Positions 1-11,095 are shown, counted from the first letter of the stretch. The stretch is 64,000 nt of DNA from Streptomyces graminilatus (GCF_001418565.1 NZ_LIQQ01000178.1:1-64000), one strand, 5' to 3'. The notes: generated by a model not told the origin, from the letters alone. Numbers and translations are program-made.

Positions 1-930
1 GCCCGTTCCCCCGCCACTCGCGCCCGCCACACCTGCCACGACCGCCCCCGGCAGGGGCACAGCCCCGCCGACCACCACCTGTTCACCGTCCACGAGGAAC
101 CGCGCGCGGTTGAGCCCGTCGGTCTTCGTACCGGGACGCACCCCGCCGGCGGCCCGCAAGGCGTCGGCGACCCTGGATCCGGCGGGCAGCCGATGAACCC
201 CCGGCTCCCGCACCTTGCCGCTGACGTCCACCACGATCCTGGGCCCGGCCGTTCCCGTACCGCTCCGGGGACCGGCGGCGACGCCACCCGTCCGTGCCAC
301 CCCGAACGGAGCCGCCGCCCGCACCACCTCCGGCGCCCGAACCGGCTGCACACGCCCGGCCCAGAAGTGCTGTACGGCGAGCGCCCCGGCGGCGACCAGC
401 ACCACCGTGAGCGCCACCACGCTCCGCCGTTCCAGACCGCACCGCACCTGCAACCACAGGGGCATCCGCTCCCGCACCGCGAGCCCGGCCCGCTCCCGCC
501 AATCCCCGGCGGCCCGACCGCCCACGACACCGACACCGACACCTCTGCCGGCAACAGCATGGACATCGGCATCGGCATCGGCATCGGCAACGGCAACGGC
601 AGGCGCGATGACCGTGTCCCCGTCGCCGCCCGAACCGCCCCCACCGGAAACCCCACGCCCTACCGCCGCCCCGGGAAACCGACGGCCCTCCGCCACCCCC
701 GCGTCCCGCTCACCGCCTCCGGGCGGACCGTTCCCCGACTCCCGTCGTTCCACTACCTGTTCGCCGAAGAGCACCTCCGCCCGTCGGCGGATCTCGTCGG
801 CCGACGCCTGATGCTGACGGGCCCGGCCGCGAGGACGGCGATGTCCGTGACGGACACGGCCGTCGGACATCGGGCCGCGCCCCGGGCCGCTGGTCGGAGT
901 GGTCGCGTGTGAACGTGATCGAAGTGCCAT
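1..930 (-). CDS. comEA: ComEA-family DNA-binding/competence protein, partial (3' end outside window)
   Basis: The frame opens with ATG at 930 (MALRSRS) and runs 310 codons to the window edge without a stop. The first ~60 residues are Arg-rich and cytoplasmic, followed by a conserved patch (SADEIRRRAEVLFGE). An Asp-Ala dipeptide run and Gly-rich linker lead to one membrane helix near residues 168-188. An SLBB-type ligand-binding fold follows near residues 230-285 (IVVDVSGKV, GVHRLPAGSRVADAL). The helix-hairpin-helix DNA-binding domain that ends this family would lie beyond base 1. In competent bacteria ComEA binds incoming DNA outside the membrane; in Streptomyces its role is not settled. comEC would be expected next, beyond the edge. 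Family call is firm; function is by family. Confidence 0.85.
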   Translation of the reverse strand, partial: MALRSRSHATTPTSGPGRGPMSDGRVRHGHRRPRGRARQHQASADEIRRRAEVLFGEQVVERRESGNGPPGGGERDAGVAEGRRFPGAAVGRGVSGGGGSGGDGDTVIAPAVAVADADADADVHAVAGRGVGVGVVGGRAAGDWRERAGLAVRERMPLWLQVRCGLERRSVVALTVVLVAAGALAVQHFWAGRVQPVRAPEVVRAAAPFGVARTGGVAAGPRSGTGTAGPRIVVDVSGKVREPGVHRLPAGSRVADALRAAGGVRPGTKTDGLNRARFLVDGEQVVVGGAVPLPGAVVAGVAGASGGGTG

Positions 931-1048
931 GCGCCGATGATGGGGCAATCCACCACACCCGCGATGATCTTGCTCAATTCCGGTGGAAAACCATCTGGTT
1001 GTGGATAACTCCCTCACCCACACGAGTAAGGGAGCACCACGGAACCCC

Positions 1049-1894
1049 TCACCGAGGCGACACGACCACGCCCAGCAACCCAGGCCCCGTATGCGCCCCG
1101 ATCACCGCCCCGATCTCGCTCACATGCAGCTCGGCCAGCCCAGGCACCCGTTCCCGCAACCGGTCCGCGAGGGCCGCCGCCCGGTCGGGGGCGGCCAGAT
1201 GGTGAACGGCGATGTCGACCTGCGCCAGGCCCGTCTGCTCGACGACGATCTCCTCCAGGCGGGCGATGGCCTTGGACGCCGTCCGTACCTTCTCCCGCAT
1301 CTCGATGCGACCGCCGTCGAGCTGCAGCAGCGGCTTCACGGCCAGGGCGGAGCCGAACAGGGCCTGCGCGGCGCCGATCCGGCCGCCACGGCGCAGATAG
1401 TCGAGGGTGTCGACGTAGAAGTAGGCGAACGTGCCCGCGGCCCGCTTCTCCGCGGCGGCGACGGCCTCGTCCACCGTGCCGCCCGCTTCCGCCGCCTCGG
1501 CCGCGGCCAGTGCGCAGAACCCGAGGGCCATCGCCACCATGCCGGTGTCCACCACCCGTACGGGCACCGGCGCCTCACGGGCCGCCAGGACCGCCGCGTC
1601 GTACGTGCCCGAGAACTCGGCCGAGAGGTGCAGCGAGACGATGCCGGTGGCACCGGACTCGGCCACCTTGCGGTAGGTCTCCGCGAAGAGCTGGGGGCTG
1701 GGGCGCGAGGTGGTGACCGGCCGGCGCTTCTGGAGTGCCTGGGCCAGGGAGCGGGCCGAGATCTCGGTGCCCTCTTCGAGGGCCTGGTCACCGAGGACAA
1801 CGGTCAGCGGCACCGCGATGATGCCGTGACGCTCCATCGTCCGCGGCGGCAGGTAGGCCGTTGAATCGGTGACGATCGCGACATGGCGGGACAT
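1049..1894 (-). CDS. DegV family fatty-acid-binding protein
   Basis: 281 residues, the usual length for DegV proteins. The N-terminus (VAIVTDSTAYLPP) and the central TSRPSPQLF segment are the family signatures; the latter contributes to the fatty-acid pocket. The GRIGAAQALFGSALAVKPLL segment is also typical. DegV (FakB-like) proteins bind a single fatty acid and, in Firmicutes, present it to the kinase FakA; a partner kinase is not visible here. It starts at ATG 1894 and lies between comEA and a small membrane-protein gene, all in the same direction. Confident family assignment; the physiological role in actinomycetes is inferred. Confidence 0.9.
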   Translation of the reverse strand: MSRHVAIVTDSTAYLPPRTMERHGIIAVPLTVVLGDQALEEGTEISARSLAQALQKRRPVTTSRPSPQLFAETYRKVAESGATGIVSLHLSAEFSGTYDAAVLAAREAPVPVRVVDTGMVAMALGFCALAAAEAAEAGGTVDEAVAAAEKRAAGTFAYFYVDTLDYLRRGGRIGAAQALFGSALAVKPLLQLDGGRIEMREKVRTASKAIARLEEIVVEQTGLAQVDIAVHHLAAPDRAAALADRLRERVPGLAELHVSEIGAVIGAHTGPGLLGVVVSPR

Positions 1895-1988
1895 GAGCTG
1901 GAGGTTACCTGCCGTAGCCCCGCGGCGGCAGCCCGCCCCCTTTCACCTGCGACGGGACCGGAGCCGGCCCGCCCGGTCACTCACCCGT

Positions 1989-2747
1989 TCAAGTCGTGCT
2001 CTCGGGACGGGGTTTCTTCTGCCAGGGGTGGACGGGCTGCCGCACCGGCGGGGTGATGGCCGGCCGGGCCGGTTCGGCACCCGGGCGTGCGGCGGGGTTG
2101 TCCGGCCACGTCTGCTGCGCGCCACCGCCGCCTGCGGCCGGGGCCTCCGGCCACGACGGCGGAGCGGGAGCAGCAGAGGGAGAGGCAGTGGGCGTGGGCT
2201 CCCCGGTCGTCCAGTGCCGCAGGGCGCCCGCCTCGATGTCTATCTGGGTCCTGAGGGCGTCCAGGTCGTCGCCCGCGAAGCGGTTGGCCCGGTCCCGGGC
2301 CGCCCAGCGCAGCGAGTCGGACGCCTGGGTGATGTGGCCGGTGCGCTCACGCAGGTCGGGCAGCCGTGAGGCGAGCTTCGCCCGGTCGGGCTCGGACTCC
2401 AGCCGCTTGAGTTCGGCGTCCAGCTCGTAGCCGTGCGTACTGAGCCGCTGGAAGAGGCCGAGGGACTCCCTGAGGGACTCGTCCTCGCCCACGCCCGCGT
2501 GCAGCGCGTCCTGCGTGGCACGCATGGACGTGCGCAGCTTGAGTCTGAGCTGGGCCAGTTCACCGGCCGGGCCGAGCTGGGTGTAGGTCTTGGCGCGCAG
2601 CGTGGTGTCCTCGACCGTGCGGCGGGCCTGCGAGATGGTCCGGTCCACGCCTCTCTTGGCCGCGCCGACCGCCTTCACCGTCGCGTACACGCCCAGCACG
2701 ACGAACAGCAGGAAGAGCAGGGCGACAACTGCGGCAGCGGCTTCCAC
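1989..2747 (-). CDS. Single-pass membrane protein with helical domain and Pro-rich tail, function unknown
   Basis: Start taken at GTG 2747, which has a strong GGAGG ribosome site a few bases upstream; an in-frame ATG further up lacks one. The product is 252 residues. An N-terminal membrane helix (residues ~2-24, rich in Val/Leu) is followed by ~130 residues of charged, Leu-heptad-like helix with no Cys, and then a disordered Pro/Ala/Gly tail ending at the stop. It sits between leuS and degV in the same direction and is the sort of conserved Streptomyces hypothetical protein found at this locus. I recognise no catalytic motif. Topology suggests a cytoplasmic helical domain tethered to the membrane. 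Confidence 0.8.
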   Translation of the reverse strand: MEAAAAVVALLFLLFVVLGVYATVKAVGAAKRGVDRTISQARRTVEDTTLRAKTYTQLGPAGELAQLRLKLRTSMRATQDALHAGVGEDESLRESLGLFQRLSTHGYELDAELKRLESEPDRAKLASRLPDLRERTGHITQASDSLRWAARDRANRFAGDDLDALRTQIDIEAGALRHWTTGEPTPTASPSAAPAPPSWPEAPAAGGGGAQQTWPDNPAARPGAEPARPAITPPVRQPVHPWQKKPRPESTT

Positions 2748-2915
2748 GGCGCTCCTCCTCGAACCGGTCGCGGCTTTCGGGCCGCTCTTCAAAGGTAAAC
2801 GCAAAGGGCAGGCCCGGAGTTCCAAAAGAACCCCGAACCTGCCCGTAGGGGACTACCCGGAGCCGCCCGGCAGACCGCCCGCCGGACCGCCGTCGGACAG
2901 CCCGCCCCTGCGCCG

Positions 2916-5795
<2,880 letters not shown>

Positions 5796-5841
5796 GGTCC
5801 TCAAAGCTCCATCGATCGTCTCTGCCTGCGGCCTGGAAATG

Positions 5842-5866
5842 AAAAATCCCCTCGCACAGGAGGGGA
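5842..5866 (-). terminator. Intrinsic terminator inside the leuS leader (attenuator)
   Basis: On the minus strand a perfect 7-bp stem, TCCCCTC with GAGGGGA around a 6-nt loop, is followed at once by TTTTT. Such a U-tract terminator is unusual in Streptomyces and sits 47 nt upstream of the leuS start, after the Leu leader peptide. It is the conditional stop of the attenuator. Confidence 0.85.
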
Positions 5867-5867
5867 C

Positions 5868-5920
5868 GCCGCGCCGATGCCGACCACGATTCGGCAGTGG
5901 TCGGGACTGATCAGCGCGGC
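5868..5920 (-). promoter_or_regulatory. leuS leader RNA: nested hairpins linking leader peptide and terminator
   Basis: Two nested helices can be drawn on the transcript. The inner one is a perfect 8-bp stem CCGACCAC/GTGGTCGG (5897-5904 with 5880-5887). The outer one pairs GCCGCGCTGAT (5910-5920, overlapping the last codons and stop of the leader peptide) with ATCGGCGCGGC (5868-5878), 11 bp with one G-U. The outer 3' arm abuts the terminator. Ribosome position on the leader peptide would decide whether the outer helix forms. I could not identify the antiterminator pairing with certainty. Confidence 0.65.
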
Positions 5921-5949
5921 TCGCTAAGCAGAAGGCGTACGGCACGCAT
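5911..5949 (-). CDS. leuS leader peptide ([12 protein letters not shown])
   Basis: A 12-codon frame with ATG at 5949 and TGA at 5911-5913. Residues 6-8 are Leu-Leu-Leu, encoded CTT-CTG-CTT; CTT is a poorly used Leu codon in Streptomyces, which favours stalling when charged tRNA-Leu is short. It ends 45 nt before the terminator stem in the leuS leader. This is the standard layout of a ribosome-mediated leucine attenuator. Too short for protein-level proof, so the call rests on codon content and RNA structure. Confidence 0.75.
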   Translation of the reverse strand: MRAVRLLLSEPR

Positions 5950-6286
5950 GGCGTCAGGGTACCGCAGCCGTCGAGCGCGCCGCGACGGAGTTCCAGGGGC
6001 GCGCGGCACCGGGTGCCACACCGGGGAAGTGTCCTGAAAGTCCCCACAGGACCCCCACACAACGCTCTCCGGACGCCCGCGCCCCCCAGGGGGAAACGTG
6101 AATCGCCACACATTGAAACCTGAACCAGGTTCAAAAATTACTCCGCGTAACAACCTCTATGGGACATCACGCCAGCCTCAAAACCCTTTGGTAACAGCGC
6201 AATAACTCAAACCTCGTACTCCTTGGTATGTCTCGACTTAGAGTTCGACGCGGGACCGCCTTCCCGAACCGCTCGGAGTTGCCCCC

Positions 6287-7573
6287 ATGAACCTTCGTAG
6301 TAACAGTTCGCTTCCCCGGACGGGCCGTTCGGCCTCCGGGATAGCGACGGCTGCCATGCTGCTGCTCATACCCGTGGTCGTGCTGGTCGGAGGTGACACG
6401 GTCCAGGACTTCCTCAACTTCGGCGCCGGCGTGCTGTCACTGGTCGCCCTCTCCTGCTCGGTGATCTGGGGCCTGGTCGCGACGGACCGGGTCTTCCTGA
6501 ACACCCGTCAGCGGTTGATCGCCCAGGCCGTGCACCGGACGACCGCCGTCTCCTCGGTCGCCTTCCTGCTGCTGCACATCTCGGTCAAGATCGCGCTCGA
6601 CCACGCCCCGCTGATCGCCGCGCTGATCCCCTTCAGCCTCGGCGTGACCGGCACCGGAAGCCTCATCGGCTTCGGCTCCGTGGCCGGCCTGCTCATGATC
6701 TTCACGGCCGTCACCGGCGCGCTGCGCAGCCAGTTCGCGTCCCCGGCCCCGGTCGCGGCCCGCTGGCGCATCATGCACATGATGGCCTACCCGGCCTGGT
6801 GCTTCGCCCTGGTCCACGGCCTGTACGCGGGGCGCCCGGCGAAGCCGATCTTCACCATTCTGTACAGCCTGTGCCTGGTCGCGGTCATGGCGGCCCTGGC
6901 CCTGCGCTCGGCGCCCCGCCCGTTCAAGCGCAAGGTGGCCGCCCAGATCATGGCCGTCCTGGGCTCCCAGGAGCGATTCGGCCGCGAGGGCCTGGACGCG
7001 AGCCGGGCACGTATCGGGGAGTCGGCGGGCTACGACAGCAAGCCGGCGGGCAGGCCCGCGCGCGGCGACTCCGGGGTTCCCCCGCAGCGCGGCGCGGCCG
7101 CCCCGAACCCGCTCTACGACGCTCCGGCCAGCCGCACCATGACCCCCGAACCCTCGCAGGACGGCTTCGCCGCGGCCTACCGCGCCGCGACACCCCCGGC
7201 CGGGCAGGACTCGTACATGGGCCAGACCGCGCGGATGGACATCCAGGCCACCGAGGCGATGCCGCGGATCGACGGCAGTACGTCGGGCACCTGGCCGGTC
7301 CCGTCCCCGCCGCCCGTCGGCGAGGCGCCCGTCTCGGCGTACGACCCGATGAACGACACGGGATTCAACATCCCGGCCTATGGCAATCCGGGCCCCGCCG
7401 CGTACCGCACGAGTGATGTGTACAACACCGGTGAGTCGAATGCCGCCTATGGCACGTACAACGCGAACGACACGTACAACAGCGGTCCCGCCACTGATGT
7501 AAACCCCGGTGCTCCTTTCGAGGCACCGGGTTCGGGCGAACCTTGGAACGCGCCTTCCGGAGGCTTTAAGTGA
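6287..7573 (+). CDS. Ferric-reductase/cytochrome b-like membrane protein
   Basis: 428 residues from ATG 6287. The first ~230 residues hold about six hydrophobic helices. His residues at helix positions (QAVHRTT, LLLHISV, RIMHMMAY, LVHGLY) are spaced like the paired haem ligands of the ferric-reductase-like transmembrane domain. The remaining ~190 residues are Pro/Gly/Ala/Tyr-rich and probably disordered and cytoplasmic, ending in repeated YNT/YNA motifs. The stop overlaps the GTG of the NuoF-like gene (GTGA), so the two are translationally coupled. Inference: it passes electrons between the membrane and the flavoprotein. Haem binding is predicted from the His pattern only. Confidence 0.75.
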   Translation: MNLRSNSSLPRTGRSASGIATAAMLLLIPVVVLVGGDTVQDFLNFGAGVLSLVALSCSVIWGLVATDRVFLNTRQRLIAQAVHRTTAVSSVAFLLLHISVKIALDHAPLIAALIPFSLGVTGTGSLIGFGSVAGLLMIFTAVTGALRSQFASPAPVAARWRIMHMMAYPAWCFALVHGLYAGRPAKPIFTILYSLCLVAVMAALALRSAPRPFKRKVAAQIMAVLGSQERFGREGLDASRARIGESAGYDSKPAGRPARGDSGVPPQRGAAAPNPLYDAPASRTMTPEPSQDGFAAAYRAATPPAGQDSYMGQTARMDIQATEAMPRIDGSTSGTWPVPSPPPVGEAPVSAYDPMNDTGFNIPAYGNPGPAAYRTSDVYNTGESNAAYGTYNANDTYNSGPATDVNPGAPFEAPGSGEPWNAPSGGFK

Positions 7574-9192
7574 ACGAGGCTCTGCCCGACGTCCCCGAAG
7601 TCCGCGTGGTCGGGCTTCCCGTGCTCACGTCGGGTTTCGACCTTGTCGAACGACTGGACCTGCCCATGCACCTCAAGGTGCATGGGCCGCTCGAACCCAT
7701 GGGCGGCGAGCAGCTCGCGCAGCTCGCCGAACGTATTTCGCTGAAGGGCCGCGGCGGCGCGGGCTTCCCGTTCCACAAGAAGCTGCGCTCGGTCGCCGAG
7801 ACGGCGATCCGCCGCGGTGTGCGGCCGGTCGTCGTCGTCAACGCGAGCGAGGACGAGCCCGCCTGCCGCAAGGACACGGTACTGGTCAACCGTGCCCCGC
7901 ACCTGATCCTGGACGGCGCCCTGCTGTGTGCGGAAGCCATGGGCGCCCGCACCCTCGTCATCGGGGTGACACGTGAATCCACCCAGCGTTCCATGGAGGC
8001 GGCGCTCTCCGAGCGTGGCCTCAACAACGGCCGCAGATCGGCTCTACGCGCGCGCGTGCAGCGCAATCCGATCCGGATGGTCACCGGCGCCGCCGCCTCG
8101 CTGATCCGTTCCATCGACGGCGGCCCGGCGATCCCGCCCGGCCGCAAGATCAGCGCCTCGCAGACCGGCGTCGGCGGCGCCCCCACCCTGCTGTCCAACG
8201 CCGAGACGTACGCCCAACTGGCGATCGCCGCCCGCATGGGAGCCGAGCGCTACTGCAACACCGGCCTGTACGACGAGCCGGGCACCGTCATGCTCACGGT
8301 CTCCGGCGCGGTCGCCCGCCCCATGGTGATCGAGGTGCCGACGGGCGTACCGCTGCGGTACGTCCTCCAGCTCGCCGGCGCCCCGCCGGTCCCGCAGGGT
8401 GTGCTGACCGGCGGCTACCACGGCAAGTGGGTCGACGCGGCGACGGTGAACGAGGCGATCGTCTCGCGCAACTCCCTGGACGCGGTGGGCGGCGCGCTCG
8501 GCGCCGGCGCGATCCTGCCGATCAGCCAGGAGACCTGCCCGCTGGGCGAATCGCTGCGCGTGGCCCAGTGGCTGGCCGAGGAGAGCGCCGGCCAGTGCGG
8601 CCCCTGCTACCTCGGCCTGCCCGCCGCGGCGCGCGGCATGCAGGACATCCTCAACGGCGGTGGCCCGGCCGCCCTGGAGGCCGTCAAGCAGGTCGCCAAG
8701 TCCGTGAAACGACGCGGTGCGTGCTCGCACCCGGACGGCTCGGCGATGTTCCTGGAATCGACCATCAAGGCGTTCACGGACGACATCGCGGCCCATGTCC
8801 TCGGAAACGGCTGCGGAAGGCCCGTAGAAGGCGTTCTGCCGCTCTTCGAGGGCGGTCAGATGCCTACGGGCATCCCGGGCGGCGGACAGCCGGAGGAGGA
8901 GAGCGGCCCCAGCCGCCAGAAGATCTACGTCGACTGGACCCTCTGCCGAGGTCACGGCCTGTGCGCCGACCTCCTCCCGGAGGTCTTCGAACTCGGCGCC
9001 GACGGGTTCCCGACCGTCGCCCAGGCGAAGGTGCCCCGGTACGCGGAGGCGAAGGCGCTGCGCGCGGTGCGCCGCTGCCCGGCGCTGGCGCTGCGCATCG
9101 AAGAGGACACCAGGGCCTCGGCCCCCGACCGCCTGCCGGTCCTGTCCCAGCGCGGCGGCAGGGGCCGACGCGCCCTCGGCAGCGGTCGCTGA
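7570..9192 (+). CDS. NuoF-like NADH dehydrogenase (51 kDa-type) flavoprotein with C-terminal ferredoxin domain
   Basis: 540 residues from GTG 7570, overlapping the upstream stop. The N-terminal half carries the NAD/FMN fold of complex I subunit NuoF (GRGGAGFPFHKKL, NASEDEPACRKDT), then the SLBB region, then a Cys motif for a 4Fe-4S cluster (AGQCGPCYLG near residue 343 and RGACSHPDG near 384). The last ~80 residues are an appended ferredoxin with C-x5-C (CRGHGLC) and a distal CP (RRCPALAL), the single-cluster type. There is no NuoE or NuoG nearby, so this is not complex I. With its membrane neighbour it looks like a stand-alone NAD(P)H-to-haem electron path. Exact substrate unknown. Confidence 0.82.
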   Translation: MNEALPDVPEVRVVGLPVLTSGFDLVERLDLPMHLKVHGPLEPMGGEQLAQLAERISLKGRGGAGFPFHKKLRSVAETAIRRGVRPVVVVNASEDEPACRKDTVLVNRAPHLILDGALLCAEAMGARTLVIGVTRESTQRSMEAALSERGLNNGRRSALRARVQRNPIRMVTGAAASLIRSIDGGPAIPPGRKISASQTGVGGAPTLLSNAETYAQLAIAARMGAERYCNTGLYDEPGTVMLTVSGAVARPMVIEVPTGVPLRYVLQLAGAPPVPQGVLTGGYHGKWVDAATVNEAIVSRNSLDAVGGALGAGAILPISQETCPLGESLRVAQWLAEESAGQCGPCYLGLPAAARGMQDILNGGGPAALEAVKQVAKSVKRRGACSHPDGSAMFLESTIKAFTDDIAAHVLGNGCGRPVEGVLPLFEGGQMPTGIPGGGQPEEESGPSRQKIYVDWTLCRGHGLCADLLPEVFELGADGFPTVAQAKVPRYAEAKALRAVRRCPALALRIEEDTRASAPDRLPVLSQRGGRGRRALGSGR

Positions 9193-9228
9193 GACACGCG
9201 GGAACACAGGAACACGCGAGAACAACCA

Positions 9229-9263
9229 CGGCGGGCCACTCGGATCGATCGAGTGGCCCGCCG
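9229..9263 (+). terminator. Terminator after the NuoF-like gene
   Basis: A perfect 14-bp inverted repeat (arms 9229-9242 and 9250-9263, loop GATCGAT) begins 36 nt after the stop codon. It has no U-tract, as is common in Streptomyces. It could work in both directions and also insulate the tRNA gene transcribed towards it. Confidence 0.75.
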
Positions 9264-9326
9264 TCCGCGTTCCCCGTACGTGTCCCGCGTACGCGTGTCC
9301 TGAGTACGCATCCCTGTGCACAACGC

Positions 9327-9363
9327 CGAAGGCGGGCCATCCTGTTCGGATGACCCGCCTTCG
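9327..9363 (-). terminator. Terminator of the first tRNA-Ala gene
   Basis: Arms 9327-9341 and 9349-9363 pair over 15 bp with one mismatch around a 7-nt loop. It lies 7 nt beyond the 3' end of the minus-strand tRNA-Ala. Confidence 0.7.
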
Positions 9364-9370
9364 ACTTCTG

Positions 9371-9443
9371 TGGAGCTAAGGAGAATTGAACTCCTGACCT
9401 CCTGCATGCCATGCAGGCGCTCTACCAACTGAGCTATAGCCCC
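9371..9443 (-). tRNA. tRNA-Ala (anticodon GGC), copy 1
   Basis: 73 nt without encoded CCA. The transcript begins GGGGCTATAGCTCAG, has the anticodon loop ATGGCAT (anticodon GGC) between CTGC/GCAG arms, a TTCAATTC T-loop and ends TAGCTCCA, pairing with the 5' end in the acceptor stem. It is identical to copy 2 at 10241-10313; the identity extends beyond the gene over 89 bp in total (9367-9455 and 10237-10325). Confidence 0.97.
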
Positions 9444-9540
9444 TCGCGTTCCGCCGGGTTTCCCTGGCGGCGACGCCAACATTACCGGTCCTCCGGTGCA
9501 GCACCAAATCGTTTCCGTCGGGCCCGGCCGGGGTACCGGG

Positions 9541-9774
9541 TCAGGCCGTGACGAACGAGTAGAACCGCTTGAGGGTGCAGTGCTCCTCGAGGAGCCGTCC
9601 GTAGATCGGCTCGCCCTCCAGCTCACGGTAGGTCTCGATCGGGTCGCCCTTTATGATCAGCGCCCGCGCGCATTCCTCGCACCAGTACTGGTAGTCGTGG
9701 TTCACCGGCTCCATGTCACGGACGATGGGCGTACCACTGCCGCACCAGTCGCATTTCCTCCTGTGTGCACCCAT
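9541..9774 (-). CDS. Small zinc-ribbon protein, function unknown
   Basis: 77 residues from ATG 9774. Two Cys pairs, CDWC near residue 8 and CEEC near residue 32, form a zinc-ribbon-like site; the rest is acidic and aromatic with no known motif. It begins 3 nt after the stop of another tiny zinc-ribbon gene, so the two are probably co-transcribed and translationally coupled. Both lie between duplicated tRNA-Ala genes. Conserved-looking Streptomyces hypothetical; nucleic-acid binding is a guess from the fold. Confidence 0.75.
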   Translation of the reverse strand: MGAHRRKCDWCGSGTPIVRDMEPVNHDYQYWCEECARALIIKGDPIETYRELEGEPIYGRLLEEHCTLKRFYSFVTA

Positions 9775-9777
9775 CGA

Positions 9778-9951
9778 TCAGCTCCAGCTGTGGCCGCAGG
9801 CCGTGCACACGTAGGAAACGCCACCGTTGTCACCGAGGACCTGGGCGACATGGCCGGAACCGCAGGAAGGGCAGCTGAGACGGGTTCTCCTGCCCCGTAT
9901 GACCGCCGCATCAGGGAGGTTACCGACCTCCCTGAGGATGCTCGCAGGCAT
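9778..9951 (-). CDS. 57-residue zinc-ribbon protein, function unknown
   Basis: ATG at 9951 preceded by a GGGAGG ribosome site. The product begins MPASILREVG and contains CPSCGSG and CTACGHSWS, a C-x2-C...C-x2-C ribbon that resembles the ends of TFIIS/RPB9-type ribbons or of transposase-derived ribbons. It is followed 3 nt later by the 77-residue ribbon gene. Probable partner of its neighbour; function unknown. Confidence 0.75.
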   Translation of the reverse strand: MPASILREVGNLPDAAVIRGRRTRLSCPSCGSGHVAQVLGDNGGVSYVCTACGHSWS

Positions 9952-10181
9952 CGCAACTCCCTCCCGTCGGGCCGCGCCCCCTTCCGGCCGTTTGATTCTG
10001 CCACGGACGGACCAATACGGTCAGCGACGCCTTCGTACCAGTCCGGACACGGCACCCACCGCAGCCGTCGCGGCCAGCGCGAACTTGCATCAAAGAAGAG
10101 CTTCCGCAGAGGTATACGCCTCCGAGCCCCCAAGTGACTCAGCCGGTGCGGGAAGAGTCTGCCGGAGACGGCGGTCGAACG

Positions 10182-10220
10182 ACGAGAGTCCCGCCCCCGG
10201 ATGGGGAGCGGGACTCTCGT
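10182..10220 (-). terminator. Terminator of the second tRNA-Ala gene
   Basis: Perfect 13-bp arms (10182-10194 and 10208-10220) begin 20 nt past the 3' end of the tRNA on the minus strand. The rest of the 9952-10181 gap shows no frame I can support. Confidence 0.75.
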
Positions 10221-10240
10221 CACACGATGTTCCTGATCTG

Positions 10241-10313
10241 TGGAGCTAAGGAGAATTGAACTCCTGACCTCCTGCATGCCATGCAGGCGCTCTACCAACT
10301 GAGCTATAGCCCC
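10241..10313 (-). tRNA. tRNA-Ala (anticodon GGC), copy 2
   Basis: Identical over all 73 nt to copy 1, with the same anticodon GGC, and with identical short flanks on both sides. CCA is not encoded. Probably the product of a local duplication; both copies have their own terminator hairpin, which differ from each other. Confidence 0.97.
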
Positions 10314-10420
10314 TCGCGTTCCGCCCTGACCTGCGGGGCGAACAAGAAGAACTTTAGCCTGCGACCAGCCGGAAAGTGAAATCCGGGTTCCGGCCCCTGA
10401 CGAGGTGCGGGGAGGGGCGC

Positions 10421-11095
10421 TCAGTCGTCGTCGCCGAGGACCGGTTCGGGCAGCGTGCCGGCGTTGTGCTCAAGGAGGCGCCAGCCGCGGGCGCCCTCGC
10501 CGAGGACGGACCAGCAGCAGTTGGAGAGACCGCCGAGGCTCTCCCAGTGGCGGGCCTCCAGGCCGAGCAGGCGCCCGATGGTGGTCCGGATGGTGCCGCC
10601 GTGGCTGACCACCACGAGGGTGCCGTCGTCGGGGAGTTTGTCGGCGTGCCGCAGCACCACGGGGGCGGCGCGGTCGGCGACCTCGGTCTCCAGTTCGCCG
10701 CCGCCGCGGCGGATCGGCTCACCGCGCTTCCACGCGGCGTACTCCTCGCCGTGGCGGGTGATGATCTCCTCGTGCGTCAGCCCCTGCCAGACGCCCGCGT
10801 ACGTCTCGCGCAGGCCCTCGTCGTGCGCGACCGTGAGGCCGGTGAGCCCGGCGAGTTCGCGTGCCGTGTGCGCCGCGCGCTGGAGGTCCGAGGCGACGAT
10901 CGCGTCGGGCTTCAGCGAGGCGAGCAGCCGGGCGGCGCGGCGCGCCTGGCCGACGCCGGTCTCGGTGAGCTCGACGTCGGTGGTGCCCTGGAAGCGCCGC
11001 TCCACGTTCCACGCCGTCTGGCCGTGGCGCCACAGGATGAGGCGGCGGCCCGGACCCGGCTTGCGGCGGGTCTGGGCGGACGCGGGGGCGGTCAC
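10421..11095 (-). CDS. Histidine phosphatase family protein (phosphoglycerate-mutase-like)
   Basis: 224 residues from ATG 11095. The catalytic RHG motif is in RLILWRHGQTAWN near residue 24, and the second His is in VVVSHGGTIRTTI. The Glu proton donor falls in the ETYAGVWQG segment. These acid-phosphatase-fold enzymes hydrolyse phosphate esters of sugars or cofactors; the substrate is not set by sequence. The start overlaps the rsfS stop by 4 nt (ATGA), a pairing that is standard in actinomycetes (nadD, LCP gene, rsfS, phosphatase). Confidence 0.9.
   Translation of the reverse strand: MTAPASAQTRRKPGPGRRLILWRHGQTAWNVERRFQGTTDVELTETGVGQARRAARLLASLKPDAIVASDLQRAAHTARELAGLTGLTVAHDEGLRETYAGVWQGLTHEEIITRHGEEYAAWKRGEPIRRGGGELETEVADRAAPVVLRHADKLPDDGTLVVVSHGGTIRTTIGRLLGLEARHWESLGGLSNCCWSVLGEGARGWRLLEHNAGTLPEPVLGDDD

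Noticed and set aside
555-600. Tandem GGCATC units near the left end
   Set aside because: They are codons of an Asp-Ala run inside comEA, not a regulatory repeat.
9952-10181. Short minus-strand frame ending ALAATAAVGAVSGLVRRRR between the tRNA genes
   Set aside because: It is closed by a stop after about 20 codons and lacks a start codon or ribosome site.
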